From: Vibrio scophthalmi LMG 19158
GTDB lineage: Bacteria; Pseudomonadota; Gammaproteobacteria; Enterobacterales; Vibrionaceae
Assembly (NCBI RefSeq): GCF_000222585.1
Contig: NZ_AFWE01000201.1
Span: 1-54,294 of the forward strand
Reading direction: 5' to 3'
Length of the DNA stretch: 54,294 nt
Positions within the stretch are counted from its first letter, which is position 1, and the number at the start of each line of letters is the position of its first letter. The notes under the pieces were generated by a model. The model saw only the letters and a list, made by a program, of their open reading frames with translations, ran no database searches and was not told the origin of the DNA. This document shows positions 1 through 8,738 of this stretch, one piece after another. The position numbers were made by a program, and so were the translations under genes.

Positions 1-67
1 GGTATTAATACCCGATATTAAAACGCGATACAATGCTATCAACAGATAATAACTAACGACACACAAT

Positions 68-98
68 AAAAAACCGGAGCAAATTGCTCCGGTTTTTT
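68..98 (-). terminator. bidirectional terminator after fabV
   Basis: A perfect 7-bp stem (ccggagc / gctccgg) with a 5-base loop has an A-run on its left and a T-run on its right, so it can stop transcription from either side. It lies just beyond the 3' end of fabV on the minus strand. Confidence 0.85.
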
Positions 99-114
99 AT
101 GGCATCAGCGCAAA

Positions 115-1317
115 TTAGATTGCGATAAAGCCTGCTTCTACTGCTGGGTTTACATCTGCTTCGTAATCAACACCTTCAATACCAAAGCCGAATAGTTTCA
201 AGAACTCTTCTTTGTACTCAACGTAGTCCGTTAGCTCTTTTAGGTTTTCAGTGGTGATTTGAGGCCAAAGTTCACGACAGTGTTGCTGAATGTCTTCGCG
301 TAGTTCTAAATCATCAAGACGTAGACGGTTGCAATCATCCACCTCGGCTGCGCTGCCATCTTCTTTATAAAGACGCTGGCTGAACATGCGGTAGATTTGC
401 TCCATACAACCTTCATGGACACCTTGCTCACGCATTTTCTTAAATACCATCGCGATGTACAAAGGCATCACAGGAATCGCTGAACTTGCTTGAGTCACAA
501 CTGATTTTAGAACTGCAACGTTTGCGCTACCGCCAGTCGCTGCCAGTTTGGTATTCAGTTGTGCAGCGGCACGATCCAGATCCATCTTCGCTTTACCTAG
601 TGCGCCATCCCAGTAGATAGGCCAAGTAAGCTCAGTACCGATGTAGCTGTAAGCAACGGTTTTGCAACCTTCTGCCAATACGCCCGCATCAGACAGTGCA
701 TTGATCCAAAGTTCCCAATCTTCGCCACCCATAACTGTTACAGTATCTTGGATTTCTTGCTCTGTTGCAGGCTCTACGCTTGCTTCAATGATCATATCTT
801 TATTGGTATCAACCGCCGTTGATGTATAAGTTTGACCAATTGGTTTTAGAGCAGAACGGATAACTTCACCCGTTTCAGGCATTTTACGTACTGGAGACGC
901 CAGTGAGTAAACCACCATATCAATCTGACCAAGATCTTCTTTAATCAAATCGATTGTTTTCTGTTTCGCTTCGTTAGAGAAAGCATCACCATTTAGGCTT
1001 TTCGCATATAGGCCAGCTTCGCGTGCGAGTTTTTCAAATGCAGCGGAGTTATAAAAGCCTGCTGTACCTGGTTTCTTCTCTGAGCCTTCTTTTTCGAAGA
1101 ACACGCCAATGGTTGATGCGTCGCCGCCAAATGCCGCAGCGATACGAGAAGAGAGACCGTAGCCACTTGAAGAACCGATCACAAGCACACGCTTCGGTGC
1201 ATTTTTGATAGGGCCTTGTGCTTTAGTGTAAGCAATTTGTTCTTTTACGTTAGCTTCACAACCGATTGGATGTGTAGTGGTACAGATAAATCCACGAATT
1301 CTAGGTTTGATGATCAT
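115..1317 (-). CDS. fabV: trans-2-enoyl-ACP reductase FabV
   Basis: FabV reduces trans-2-enoyl-ACP with NADH, the last step of each fatty-acid elongation cycle in the cytoplasm; it is a triclosan-tolerant alternative to FabI. The 400-residue product starts [10 protein letters not shown], has the nucleotide-binding stretch [11 protein letters not shown] near residues 46-56, and carries the family's Y-x8-K catalytic pair in [10 protein letters not shown]. An upstream in-frame TTG at 1323 is possible, but the Shine-Dalgarno AAGGAAG sits six bases from the ATG at 1317, so I chose the ATG. Length matches the family. It is followed by its own terminator and lies downstream of fadE on the same strand, separated by about 230 bases. 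Confidence 0.95.
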   Translation of the reverse strand: MIIKPRIRGFICTTTHPIGCEANVKEQIAYTKAQGPIKNAPKRVLVIGSSSGYGLSSRIAAAFGGDASTIGVFFEKEGSEKKPGTAGFYNSAAFEKLAREAGLYAKSLNGDAFSNEAKQKTIDLIKEDLGQIDMVVYSLASPVRKMPETGEVIRSALKPIGQTYTSTAVDTNKDMIIEASVEPATEQEIQDTVTVMGGEDWELWINALSDAGVLAEGCKTVAYSYIGTELTWPIYWDGALGKAKMDLDRAAAQLNTKLAATGGSANVAVLKSVVTQASSAIPVMPLYIAMVFKKMREQGVHEGCMEQIYRMFSQRLYKEDGSAAEVDDCNRLRLDDLELREDIQQHCRELWPQITTENLKELTDYVEYKEEFLKLFGFGIEGVDYEADVNPAVEAGFIAI

Positions 1318-1544
1318 ATTCAACTTCCTTTAAAAATCTTCGCTAGGATAAAAGGTTCGTCGGGAAATCGCATCTAATTTCTTAAAAATTGCAGGGAAAA
1401 TGCAAGTGGTTGGAGCACTTTCACTCAATAATTTGTGGTCAGAAACAACAATGGCACCCTTTCAGGTACCATTGCTTAGTGACATTAAAACAGTTTCGTT
1501 GTTGCCGCGCCGTTTATGCAACACTATTTAGCTTAGCTTTTACC

Positions 1545-3824
1545 TTAGTTTTTTTTGCTTGGCTTCTCCGCCTCGCTATGGGTGCGAACCTGACTAAAAT
1601 CATGGCTAAAGTGATCCACTTGAATCGCTTTATAGCGCAGCTTATCTGCCTGCAACACTTGCTCGACTTCTTGCAGCGTCAATACGCCAGCTTGCTGGGC
1701 TTGCTCTAAACGCGCTTGCAAATCACCTTTACGCGCCACAATGCCATCTTTAGCCGCTCGATTAAGTTTACGCTCCTGACTTTTCACGCCATACATGGCT
1801 AAAAAGGCATTCTCCATTAACCCCACACTGTCATTTTCATCTTCACCGATATAACAAAGGTGAGTCAGACGATCACGATGTGCTCCAGGCGTCATTAGGC
1901 TCTCAGCTAAGTTCACCGTTAAATCATCGCTTGGCTTTTTATAACGATTACCCAATGGGAAGATGATCACTTTAAGTAAACGCCCCACCCCTTTGTGCGG
2001 ATAGTTACTGAAAGCTTGTTGTAGCGATTGTGCACCTTGGTACAAACAATGCTGCACAGCATAATGCACATAATTCAGGTCTTGTTGCTGACGTCCATCA
2101 TCTTCGTATTTCTTCAACGCAGCCGACGCCATATACAAATAAGCCAAAACATCGCCAAGACGAGCTGAAATCAATTCTTTACGCTTGAGATCGCCACCGA
2201 GTGTCAGCATGGCAAAATCAGCACTCACCGCTAAGGCTCGACTCAAGCGTGTCATCTCACGATAGTAACCTTGAGTTGCACCGCTCATATCGGCCTTGAT
2301 GAAACGTGAGCCAGTTAATGCCGCGCCAAACGCACCCAGTGTGTTTTTAGTGGCATGACCAATATGTTTGAACAGCAGTGAGTCAAAATCTTTGGCTGCT
2401 TGCTCTTTATCCGGATTGGCTGCCGCTTCCATCTCTTGTAAAACGTAAGGATGACAACGTGTTGCCCCTTGACCGAAAATCATTAAGTTACGAGTCAGAA
2501 TATTCGCGCCTTCAACCGTGATCGCGACAGGAATACCAAGGTAATGGCTGGCAAGATAATTCATTGGACCATCTTGAATCGCACGGCCTGAATGGATATC
2601 CATCGAATCATTCAAAATCGTACGAGCCATTTCCGTCATGTGGTATTTGGCAATTGCGGTCACGATGCCCGGTTTTTCCTTCATATCAAGTGAAGTCGTA
2701 GTCAACGTTCGTGTCGCTTCCAACAAATAGGTTAAACCACCAATACGTCCGAGTGCTTCTGCCACCCCTTCGAATTTACCAATCGACATCCCAAACTGCT
2801 TACGCACATAAGAGTAAGCCCCAGTCGTTCGGGCAGTTAAATGACCAATAGCCGTTCCAAGTGCTGGCAGTGAAATACCGCGCCCTGCGGACAAACACTC
2901 CACCAGCATACGCCAACCTTTACCGGCGTATTCTTGTCCCCCAATCAGCCAATCCATCGGGATGAAGACTTCTTTACCGCGAGTTGGGCCATTCATAAAC
3001 GCTAAACCTAACGGGTCATGACGCTCACCAATTTCCACTCCCGGATGATCAGCAGGGATCAACGCACAAGTAATACCTAAATCTTGTTCTTCGCCTAGTA
3101 AATTCTCTGGATCATACATTTTGAATGCCAGTCCAAGAACTGTCGCGACAGGCGCTAGAGTAATGTAGCGTTTGTTCCAGCTAAGGCGAATACCAAGTAC
3201 CTTTTCGCCATTATGTTCACCATAACAGACGACACCTTTATCTGGTATGCCCCCCGCATCAGAGCCCGCTTCGGGACCAGTTAACGCAAAACAAGGGATG
3301 TCGGTACCATCCGCTAATCTCGGCAACCAATACTCTTTTTGCTCTTGGGTACCATAGTGAGAAAGCAACTCACCCGGGCCGAGTGAATTAGGCACCATCA
3401 CCGTCACCGCGGCACTAATACTGCGAGTAGCGATACGAGAAACAATGGTAGAGTTTGCCAATGAAGAAAACTCACGACCACCGTATTGCTTAGAAATGAT
3501 CAGCGAAAAGAAACGCTCTTTACGCAAGTATTGCCAAACTTCGGCAGGCAAATCACGATCTTCTTTATTGATCTTATGATCATCAAGCATGGCTAATAAC
3601 GTGTTGAGTTCATTATCCATGAACGACTGCTCTTCACTGGACAAGCTCGGTTTTGGGTAATGGTGTAACTTGCTGAAGTCAGGACGCCCTGAAAAAAGCT
3701 CGCCATCCCACCAGACACTACCCGCCTCCATCGCTTCTTTTTCCGTTTCAGAAAGCGGTGGTAACACTTGCTTAAACAATTTGAATGCTGGATCGCTGAT
3801 CCATTTTCTGCGTAGAGAGCTCAT
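1545..3824 (-). CDS. fadE: acyl-CoA dehydrogenase FadE
   Basis: FadE catalyses the first beta-oxidation step, FAD-dependent oxidation of acyl-CoA to trans-2-enoyl-CoA. The 759-residue protein has the acyl-CoA dehydrogenase N-terminal and middle domains (motif CFALTGPEAGSDAGG near residue 180), the C-terminal helical domain and the extra C-terminal region (DUF1974) that marks FadE-type enzymes. It is somewhat shorter than E. coli FadE, which has a longer membrane-associated N-terminus. The gene lies 143 bp downstream of a PsrA-like TetR regulator on the same strand, and FadR- and PsrA-type operators precede that regulator, so co-regulation by fatty acids is likely. Confidence 0.93.
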   Translation of the reverse strand: MSSLRRKWISDPAFKLFKQVLPPLSETEKEAMEAGSVWWDGELFSGRPDFSKLHHYPKPSLSSEEQSFMDNELNTLLAMLDDHKINKEDRDLPAEVWQYLRKERFFSLIISKQYGGREFSSLANSTIVSRIATRSISAAVTVMVPNSLGPGELLSHYGTQEQKEYWLPRLADGTDIPCFALTGPEAGSDAGGIPDKGVVCYGEHNGEKVLGIRLSWNKRYITLAPVATVLGLAFKMYDPENLLGEEQDLGITCALIPADHPGVEIGERHDPLGLAFMNGPTRGKEVFIPMDWLIGGQEYAGKGWRMLVECLSAGRGISLPALGTAIGHLTARTTGAYSYVRKQFGMSIGKFEGVAEALGRIGGLTYLLEATRTLTTTSLDMKEKPGIVTAIAKYHMTEMARTILNDSMDIHSGRAIQDGPMNYLASHYLGIPVAITVEGANILTRNLMIFGQGATRCHPYVLQEMEAAANPDKEQAAKDFDSLLFKHIGHATKNTLGAFGAALTGSRFIKADMSGATQGYYREMTRLSRALAVSADFAMLTLGGDLKRKELISARLGDVLAYLYMASAALKKYEDDGRQQQDLNYVHYAVQHCLYQGAQSLQQAFSNYPHKGVGRLLKVIIFPLGNRYKKPSDDLTVNLAESLMTPGAHRDRLTHLCYIGEDENDSVGLMENAFLAMYGVKSQERKLNRAAKDGIVARKGDLQARLEQAQQAGVLTLQEVEQVLQADKLRYKAIQVDHFSHDFSQVRTHSEAEKPSKKN

Positions 3825-3967
3825 AACCAGTTCCTTTTGTTCACGTTATTACCTTTGCAGGTCTGTTGTTATTGTTATTACAGCTTTTGTTATTACGATG
3901 TCGCTATGGGGGTGAGTTATTCATTGGCACACCCGTATTTTTATACGTCATTAATGCGCTAAAAGTG

Positions 3968-4594
3968 CTACGGCGCAGAAACGCCAGCAGCAAGGTATGG
4001 AATTAATTGATCCAGTACGGCCTGTGCGTCGGCATTTTGAGCGTAATCATTGTGCGCAATTTCTGCTAAAGCTTGGCTTGAAGCCATGGTGAAAACACAA
4101 GCCCCCAGTGTGAAGTGCAGTCGCCAAAACAAGGTTTCACGGCTTAATTGCGGGTTGGCAGCAAGCACCGATTGAGTAAAAAGCCCTAACGTCTCTTGAT
4201 AACGGGTGCTGATAAACCAACGTAGATGACCTTGCACATCGGTATACCCTCGACCAATCAGTAACATAAATCGACTAGTGCCATTCGGTCTTACATGGTT
4301 GAGTGCCATTAAAGGGCCTCTTAGCGCTTCAAAAACCTGCTTCATCGAATAATCTGGATTGAGATTCAGTGTGATCAGCGCATCTGATACCGCTGGCATA
4401 AAAGCCTCTAAGTAACGACTCAACACTGCACGAACTAAGGTCTTCTTATCCCCAAAATGGTAATTGACCGCGGCAAGGTTCACCCCTGCTTTCGATGTAA
4501 TCGTGCGTAGTGAGGTATCATTAAAGCCTTGCTCGGCAAACAGAGCTTCTGCTACATCCAGAATTTTCTCTTTGGTTTTGTGCTTGGCAGTCAT
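3968..4594 (-). CDS. psrA: TetR-family fatty-acid regulator, PsrA-like
   Basis: The 208-residue protein has an N-terminal TetR helix-turn-helix (TKEKILDVAEALFAEQGFNDTSLRTITSKAGV, about residues 6-37, then VNYHFGDKKTL) and a C-terminal ligand domain. PsrA-type regulators sense long-chain fatty acids and control beta-oxidation genes. The open frame runs up to 4654, but a perfect TCAAAC-N4-GTTTGA palindrome (4609-4624) lies in that extension. I therefore take the ATG at 4594, which gives MTAKHKTKEK, so the operator falls in the leader, as expected for autorepression. The symbol rests on operator match, family and fadE linkage, not on a database search. Confidence 0.8.
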   Translation of the reverse strand: MTAKHKTKEKILDVAEALFAEQGFNDTSLRTITSKAGVNLAAVNYHFGDKKTLVRAVLSRYLEAFMPAVSDALITLNLNPDYSMKQVFEALRGPLMALNHVRPNGTSRFMLLIGRGYTDVQGHLRWFISTRYQETLGLFTQSVLAANPQLSRETLFWRLHFTLGACVFTMASSQALAEIAHNDYAQNADAQAVLDQLIPYLAAGVSAP

Positions 4595-4608
4595 TTCAAT
4601 CACCCGTA

Positions 4609-4624
4609 TCAAACGCTTGTTTGA
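4609..4624. promoter_or_regulatory. PsrA-type operator
   Basis: TCAAACGCTTGTTTGA is a palindrome with 6-bp arms around a 4-base centre and fits the known PsrA box (G/C-AAAC-N4-GTTT-G/C). It sits 15 bases upstream of the chosen psrA start, suggesting autoregulation and control of any psrA-fadE transcript. Confidence 0.7.
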
Positions 4625-4678
4625 AAATATACACACCGCATACAAACTTAACAAGCGGTTAACATCACACTTTTACGC

Positions 4679-4692
4679 ACTGGTTAGACCAG
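4679..4692. promoter_or_regulatory. FadR-like operator
   Basis: ACTGGTTAGACCAG resembles the FadR recognition core (ACTGGTCnGACC). It lies about 85 bases upstream of the psrA start. FadR repressing beta-oxidation genes is established in gamma-proteobacteria; binding here is inference. Confidence 0.5.
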
Positions 4693-4902
4693 AATAACAA
4701 GCTAGCGAAATAAGCCTCTGAAAACAGGCGAAAAGAAAAGAAGCAAATATTTTTAAACTTTTTTGGAACTGAATGGAAAAAGGTGGGTCTGAATAAGTGT
4801 AGATAGCAAAGATAATGAGTTTAACTGGCCGTCGAGCTCACTTTGCTTCTAAAAGATTTTTACACTGCTTTTCCAAATTAACTCCTATACTTATATGTAT
4901 CC

Positions 4903-4934
4903 GCCCAGAGCCACTTTTGCTCTGGGCTTTTTTT
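4903..4934 (+). terminator. plus-strand terminator without an obvious upstream gene
   Basis: A perfect 8-bp stem (gcccagag / ctctgggc), a 9-base loop and seven Ts form a strong intrinsic terminator reading on the plus strand. No plus-strand protein gene precedes it: the 66-codon frame at 4815-5015 runs through the terminator and looks non-coding. It may end a small RNA transcribed from the psrA-gtrA gap. Confidence 0.75.
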
Positions 4935-5049
4935 ATTCCTGCTAACCACGCTTCAGAAATAACGAAGTCTTCGCTGCGTAAACGCAAACGAAGACTTAAT
5001 CATTCTTTGAGATGAATTACCGTTTAAGGCGATATTCTAATCAACTAGG

Positions 5050-5466
5050 CTAACGAAACACCCAGCGGCAACTTAAAATATAATTGCTCAACATGCCGAC
5101 AAGCACTCCAGCGGTGAGCGCAAACAAAGGCACCCAACCTTGTTTGCCCAAGCCTAAGATAATCGATTGGAAGACAAGAAAATTTGGCAATGCCGAAATT
5201 AAAGCGCAGCTCATAAAGGTTAACCATTGGCTAAGCAAATTCTTGATATTATCTGTTTGCCAAGGAGCCTGTCCTTGTCTAAAAGTAAAACGGCGATTAC
5301 CAAACCAAGTGACCGACGCCGCGCAGCAAAAGGCGATGCCCCGAGCCCATAATAACGGTAGAGAAAACAAATAGGCGCACAACATGAAGACCAACGCATC
5401 GGCGATAAAACCAATCCCCCCAACAAGAGCGAACTTAAGCAGCCGATGCTGCTGTAGCCGTTTCAC
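5050..5466 (-). CDS. GtrA-family membrane protein
   Basis: A 138-residue protein with four predicted membrane helices matches GtrA (lipid-linked sugar flippases), e.g. FALVGGIGFIADALVFMLCAY at the N-terminus and the motif WFGNRRFTF in the middle. An upstream TTG at 5484 is open, but GTG at 5466 overlaps the stop of the preceding transferase gene as GTGA, the usual translational-coupling arrangement, with AGGA upstream. It is last in a three-gene operon with a PMT-type transferase and a GT2 enzyme. The set should build and move a polyprenyl-linked sugar and attach it to a cell-envelope glycolipid. Confidence 0.85.
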   Translation of the reverse strand: MKRLQQHRLLKFALVGGIGFIADALVFMLCAYLFSLPLLWARGIAFCCAASVTWFGNRRFTFRQGQAPWQTDNIKNLLSQWLTFMSCALISALPNFLVFQSIILGLGKQGWVPLFALTAGVLVGMLSNYILSCRWVFR

Positions 5467-6872
5467 TGCCGATCCTGCTGGCAACGATATAATTTACGTT
5501 TGCTTTTCGCTGTCTGCTCAACCACACAGTTAAACTTATGCTCCTCAACTAATTTACTAACTTGCTTCGGTTTACCAACCAGTTGAAACTTCGCCAATGT
5601 CAAAATCTGATCATATTGCACCAGTGTTTGTGCTTTTCCTTGGCTATAAAACTGCCCAGAGAAGGGCCTTTTTCCTACATAGAATATGGGTACCGACAGA
5701 TCGGCACGAGACAAAATCATTTTGTCGCTTTTCTTAGCCCCGACTCCTGATTGAATAACACCAACAGCAATAATCAAAAGGAGTGGTATCGCCCCGGCAA
5801 TGAACTTAAACCATTTAGGATCATGCTTTATATCATTGAGTAAAATAGCAATGACCAACCCCAATGCAGGCACTCCTGGCAAAATATAGGCTGGAAGAAT
5901 ATTGCCAGAGAAGGTAAACAACACGAGAGGTGCAAGCATCCAGCAAAACGCAAAACTAACGACCGGCTGGTATTTGTCCCACCACGGCTGCGGATTATGC
6001 TTTGCTCGCCAAAACAACAACACCGGTAACACGATAGACCAAGGTGCCGCAGAATAAAGCCAAAACAGCCAAATCATGCCTCTTGGTTCATCATGGGCGC
6101 TGCCGTATAAGTCCCCCTCCCAACCACTGACGACAAATCGTTTAAAATGCTCCCCAACGATAAAGTAATCGATAAAACCCGGCGTCGCTTTTTCCGCTAA
6201 CCAATACCAAGGCAGTGCAATCGCCAGCATTAAAGTGCTTCCACTTAACAATGGAAAACGTCGCCATAATTGAACAAATGCCCCTTTGAACCCATGCTGA
6301 AAAATGAGCCATGGCATAACAGCAATGCCGACCAATACAATGACCAATGGACCTTTAGCAAGCAAACCTACCGCCAGGCCAACAAAGCCAACGTAACCCC
6401 AGATTCGCTCTCCCTGCCAACAAAAATAGAAGCCGACCATCGCAATCGTCATGCCTAAGGTCAGTGCCATATCGGTCATGACGGCACCAGCAGCAATCGA
6501 AAAAATAGCGCAAGTTGCTAGCACAACTGAAGTAACAAGCGCATTAATCTCTAAACGCTTGGCGAAATAAGCCGTGATAGCAATAACAACAACACCAGCA
6601 AACCAATGAGGTACTCGAACCGCCAACTCATTAATACCAAACCATTCAATACCAACAGCACTCATCCATGTGAACAATGGTGGTTTCCCCCAAAATGGCA
6701 CGCCATAATCAAATTGGGGAGTTAGCCAATTACCCGTATCAATCATCAAGCGAGCCATTTCGCCATAGCGAGCTTCGGTGGTATCCATTAATGGATAAGC
6801 CCCCAGTGAAATAAGGCGAATAAGCAAGGCTGAACCTAAGATCGCCCATAGGTGAACTCGATTAAAACTCAC
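5463..6872 (-). CDS. PMT/ArnT-like membrane glycosyltransferase
   Basis: The 469-residue protein has an N-terminal DTTEARYGEMAR motif near residues 31-42, typical of ArnT and related GT-C transferases that take sugar from undecaprenyl phosphate. Roughly ten hydrophobic segments follow, with a soluble C-terminal tail. It overlaps the GT2 gene upstream by 4 bp and the GtrA gene downstream by 4 bp, so the three are one operon. The acceptor (lipid A or another envelope glycan) cannot be read from the sequence. True ArnT is longer (about 550 residues), so I do not use that symbol. Confidence 0.85.
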   Translation of the reverse strand: MSFNRVHLWAILGSALLIRLISLGAYPLMDTTEARYGEMARLMIDTGNWLTPQFDYGVPFWGKPPLFTWMSAVGIEWFGINELAVRVPHWFAGVVVIAITAYFAKRLEINALVTSVVLATCAIFSIAAGAVMTDMALTLGMTIAMVGFYFCWQGERIWGYVGFVGLAVGLLAKGPLVIVLVGIAVMPWLIFQHGFKGAFVQLWRRFPLLSGSTLMLAIALPWYWLAEKATPGFIDYFIVGEHFKRFVVSGWEGDLYGSAHDEPRGMIWLFWLYSAAPWSIVLPVLLFWRAKHNPQPWWDKYQPVVSFAFCWMLAPLVLFTFSGNILPAYILPGVPALGLVIAILLNDIKHDPKWFKFIAGAIPLLLIIAVGVIQSGVGAKKSDKMILSRADLSVPIFYVGKRPFSGQFYSQGKAQTLVQYDQILTLAKFQLVGKPKQVSKLVEEHKFNCVVEQTAKSKRKLYRCQQDRQ

Positions 6873-7873
6873 GCGCGCTTCTCCATTACTTGAAACAACA
6901 TCACAGCGGGTTTTTCTTTAACTGACTGAACGAGATACAACGGTCTTTGCTTCGACTCAATAAAAATTCGACCGATGTACTCCCCTAGCAAACCAATACT
7001 CAATAACTGAATCCCTCCCAATGCCAGCATCACCACCATCAATGATGGATAGCCGACAGTAGGATCACCCCAAAGCATCGTTTTCAATACGATCACTAAA
7101 CCATATACAAAAGCACTGCCTGCAACTAATGCTCCTGCCACTGTCGCCAAACGCAAAGGGCGAATAGAGAAGGCCGTGATGCCATCGACGGCCAACCCTA
7201 ACAACTTGAGGTAATTCCATTTGGTTTCACCGCAAAAGCGCGGATCGCGATCAAATGTAAGCGTGACTTGATTGAAACCCGGCCATGCAAAAATCCCTTT
7301 CATATAGCGATTTCGTTCAGGAAGTTGGTTAATATGCTCAACGACTCGGCGACTCAATAAACGAAAATCACCGACATTTTCAGGAATGCTTGATTTAACC
7401 AGAGTATTCAGTAAACGATAATACAGAGCAGCAGATTGACGCTTTAACCACGTTTCTCCGTGACGAGATTGACGCTGCATGTTGACCACATCAAACCCTT
7501 CTCGCCACTTCGCTAGCATCTCAGGGATCAGTTCTGGCGGATCTTGCAGATCAGCATCAATCAGCACCACGGCTTCACCATGGCTATATTGCAACCCTGC
7601 ACTCATCGCCGACTCTTTACCAAAGTTACGGCTCAATGAAATACTGCGTACCAAACTGGTAGATGATTGAAAACACTCAACGATAGCCAAACTTCCATCA
7701 TGGCTACCATCGTCGACATACACGATTTCACACCGTTCCGGAAGCGCGTCTAACACTTTCGTTAAACGTTGATGCAGTGCTGGCAGCACGGATTCTTCAT
7801 TGAAATAAGGCACGACGACCGTCAATGTGATTGCGGATTCAACACGCTTATGAGGAGATGTGATTACGTTCAT
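6869..7873 (-). CDS. GT2 polyprenyl-phosphate glycosyltransferase (ArnC/GtrB-like)
   Basis: The 334-residue protein begins with a GT-A fold: VVVPYFNEESVLPAL, VYVDDGSHDGS and the DADLQDPPELI motif that binds sugar-nucleotide and metal. It ends with two membrane helices (about residues 235-300), the ArnC/DPM/GtrB architecture. Such enzymes move a sugar from a nucleotide onto undecaprenyl phosphate on the cytoplasmic face. First gene of a three-gene operon, it is divergent from a two-component system across a 187-bp gap that may carry both promoters. Confidence 0.88.
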   Translation of the reverse strand: MNVITSPHKRVESAITLTVVVPYFNEESVLPALHQRLTKVLDALPERCEIVYVDDGSHDGSLAIVECFQSSTSLVRSISLSRNFGKESAMSAGLQYSHGEAVVLIDADLQDPPELIPEMLAKWREGFDVVNMQRQSRHGETWLKRQSAALYYRLLNTLVKSSIPENVGDFRLLSRRVVEHINQLPERNRYMKGIFAWPGFNQVTLTFDRDPRFCGETKWNYLKLLGLAVDGITAFSIRPLRLATVAGALVAGSAFVYGLVIVLKTMLWGDPTVGYPSLMVVMLALGGIQLLSIGLLGEYIGRIFIESKQRPLYLVQSVKEKPAVMLFQVMEKRA

Positions 7874-8060
7874 AAAACCGCCTAATTACTTTTATCCGTA
7901 TGGCAACTCTATTAAGCTCCATACTCAGAGATGATATGCTGGACTTTATCGCTGACAGTGTGAAAAGAATGTTATTGACGTTTTTTCCACTTTTTTTTGA
8001 CTGGCATAACGATAAGATCCCCCTCACTCGATCTCTTGTTGAATAAGTAGTAGGTAAGAC

Positions 8061-8738
8061 ATGAATAAAATTTTATTGGTAGAAGATAACCGTGAAATTG
8101 CCGGTATCTTGTTTGACTACTTTGAAAGCATAGGTATGGAACTTGACTACGCCGATAACGGTGAGCTCGGCCTGCAGCTTGCACTCGAAGGCAATTTTGA
8201 CATGATTATTCTCGATCTTATGTTGCCAAGAATGGACGGTCTAACCGTTTGTAATAAGTTACGCGATGCGGGAGATTCCACACCCGTTTTGATGCTTACC
8301 GCACTCGATAACCGAGAGGATATGTTAGCCGGTTTCAGTCACGGCGCGGATGATTACCTAACGAAACCGTTCGACTTAGACATTCTCGAGGCCAGAATGC
8401 ACGCTCTGATTAAACGTTATCGAGGTAAAACGGCATCAACCAAGATCACGGTTGGCCCTCTATTGATAGATCAAAAAACTCGCCAAGCCTACCGCGAAGA
8501 CAAACCACTAGCGCTTAACCCGACCACTTACACTATTTTAGAAATGCTGGCAGTCAGAGCCCCCGAAGTAGTTAGTCGTCAAGAGATCACAGAGCGGCTT
8601 TGGCAAGAATCGGAGCCAAACAACGATGTGCTGCGTAGCCATATTTATCAACTAAGAATTCAGCTTGATAAACCTTTTGCCACAGCGATGCTGGTTACGG
8701 TACCCAAATGTGGATTTCGTCTTGAGTTCCCGCAATGA
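8061..8738 (+). CDS. OmpR-family response regulator
   Basis: The 225-residue protein has a receiver domain (acidic pocket EDN near residue 8, phospho-acceptor Asp in MIILDLMLPRMDG near residue 52, conserved K in YLTKPFD) and a C-terminal winged-helix DNA-binding domain (about residues 130-222). Its stop overlaps the kinase start by 4 bp, so the two are co-translated. Divergence from the glycosyltransferase operon makes that operon a plausible target, which is inference. Vibrio has several paralogous systems and I cannot assign one by name. Confidence 0.92.
   Translation: MNKILLVEDNREIAGILFDYFESIGMELDYADNGELGLQLALEGNFDMIILDLMLPRMDGLTVCNKLRDAGDSTPVLMLTALDNREDMLAGFSHGADDYLTKPFDLDILEARMHALIKRYRGKTASTKITVGPLLIDQKTRQAYREDKPLALNPTTYTILEMLAVRAPEVVSRQEITERLWQESEPNNDVLRSHIYQLRIQLDKPFATAMLVTVPKCGFRLEFPQ

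Noticed and set aside
4815-5015. 66-codon plus-strand open frame in the psrA-gtrA gap
   Set aside because: It runs through a strong terminator stem and its composition does not look like protein.
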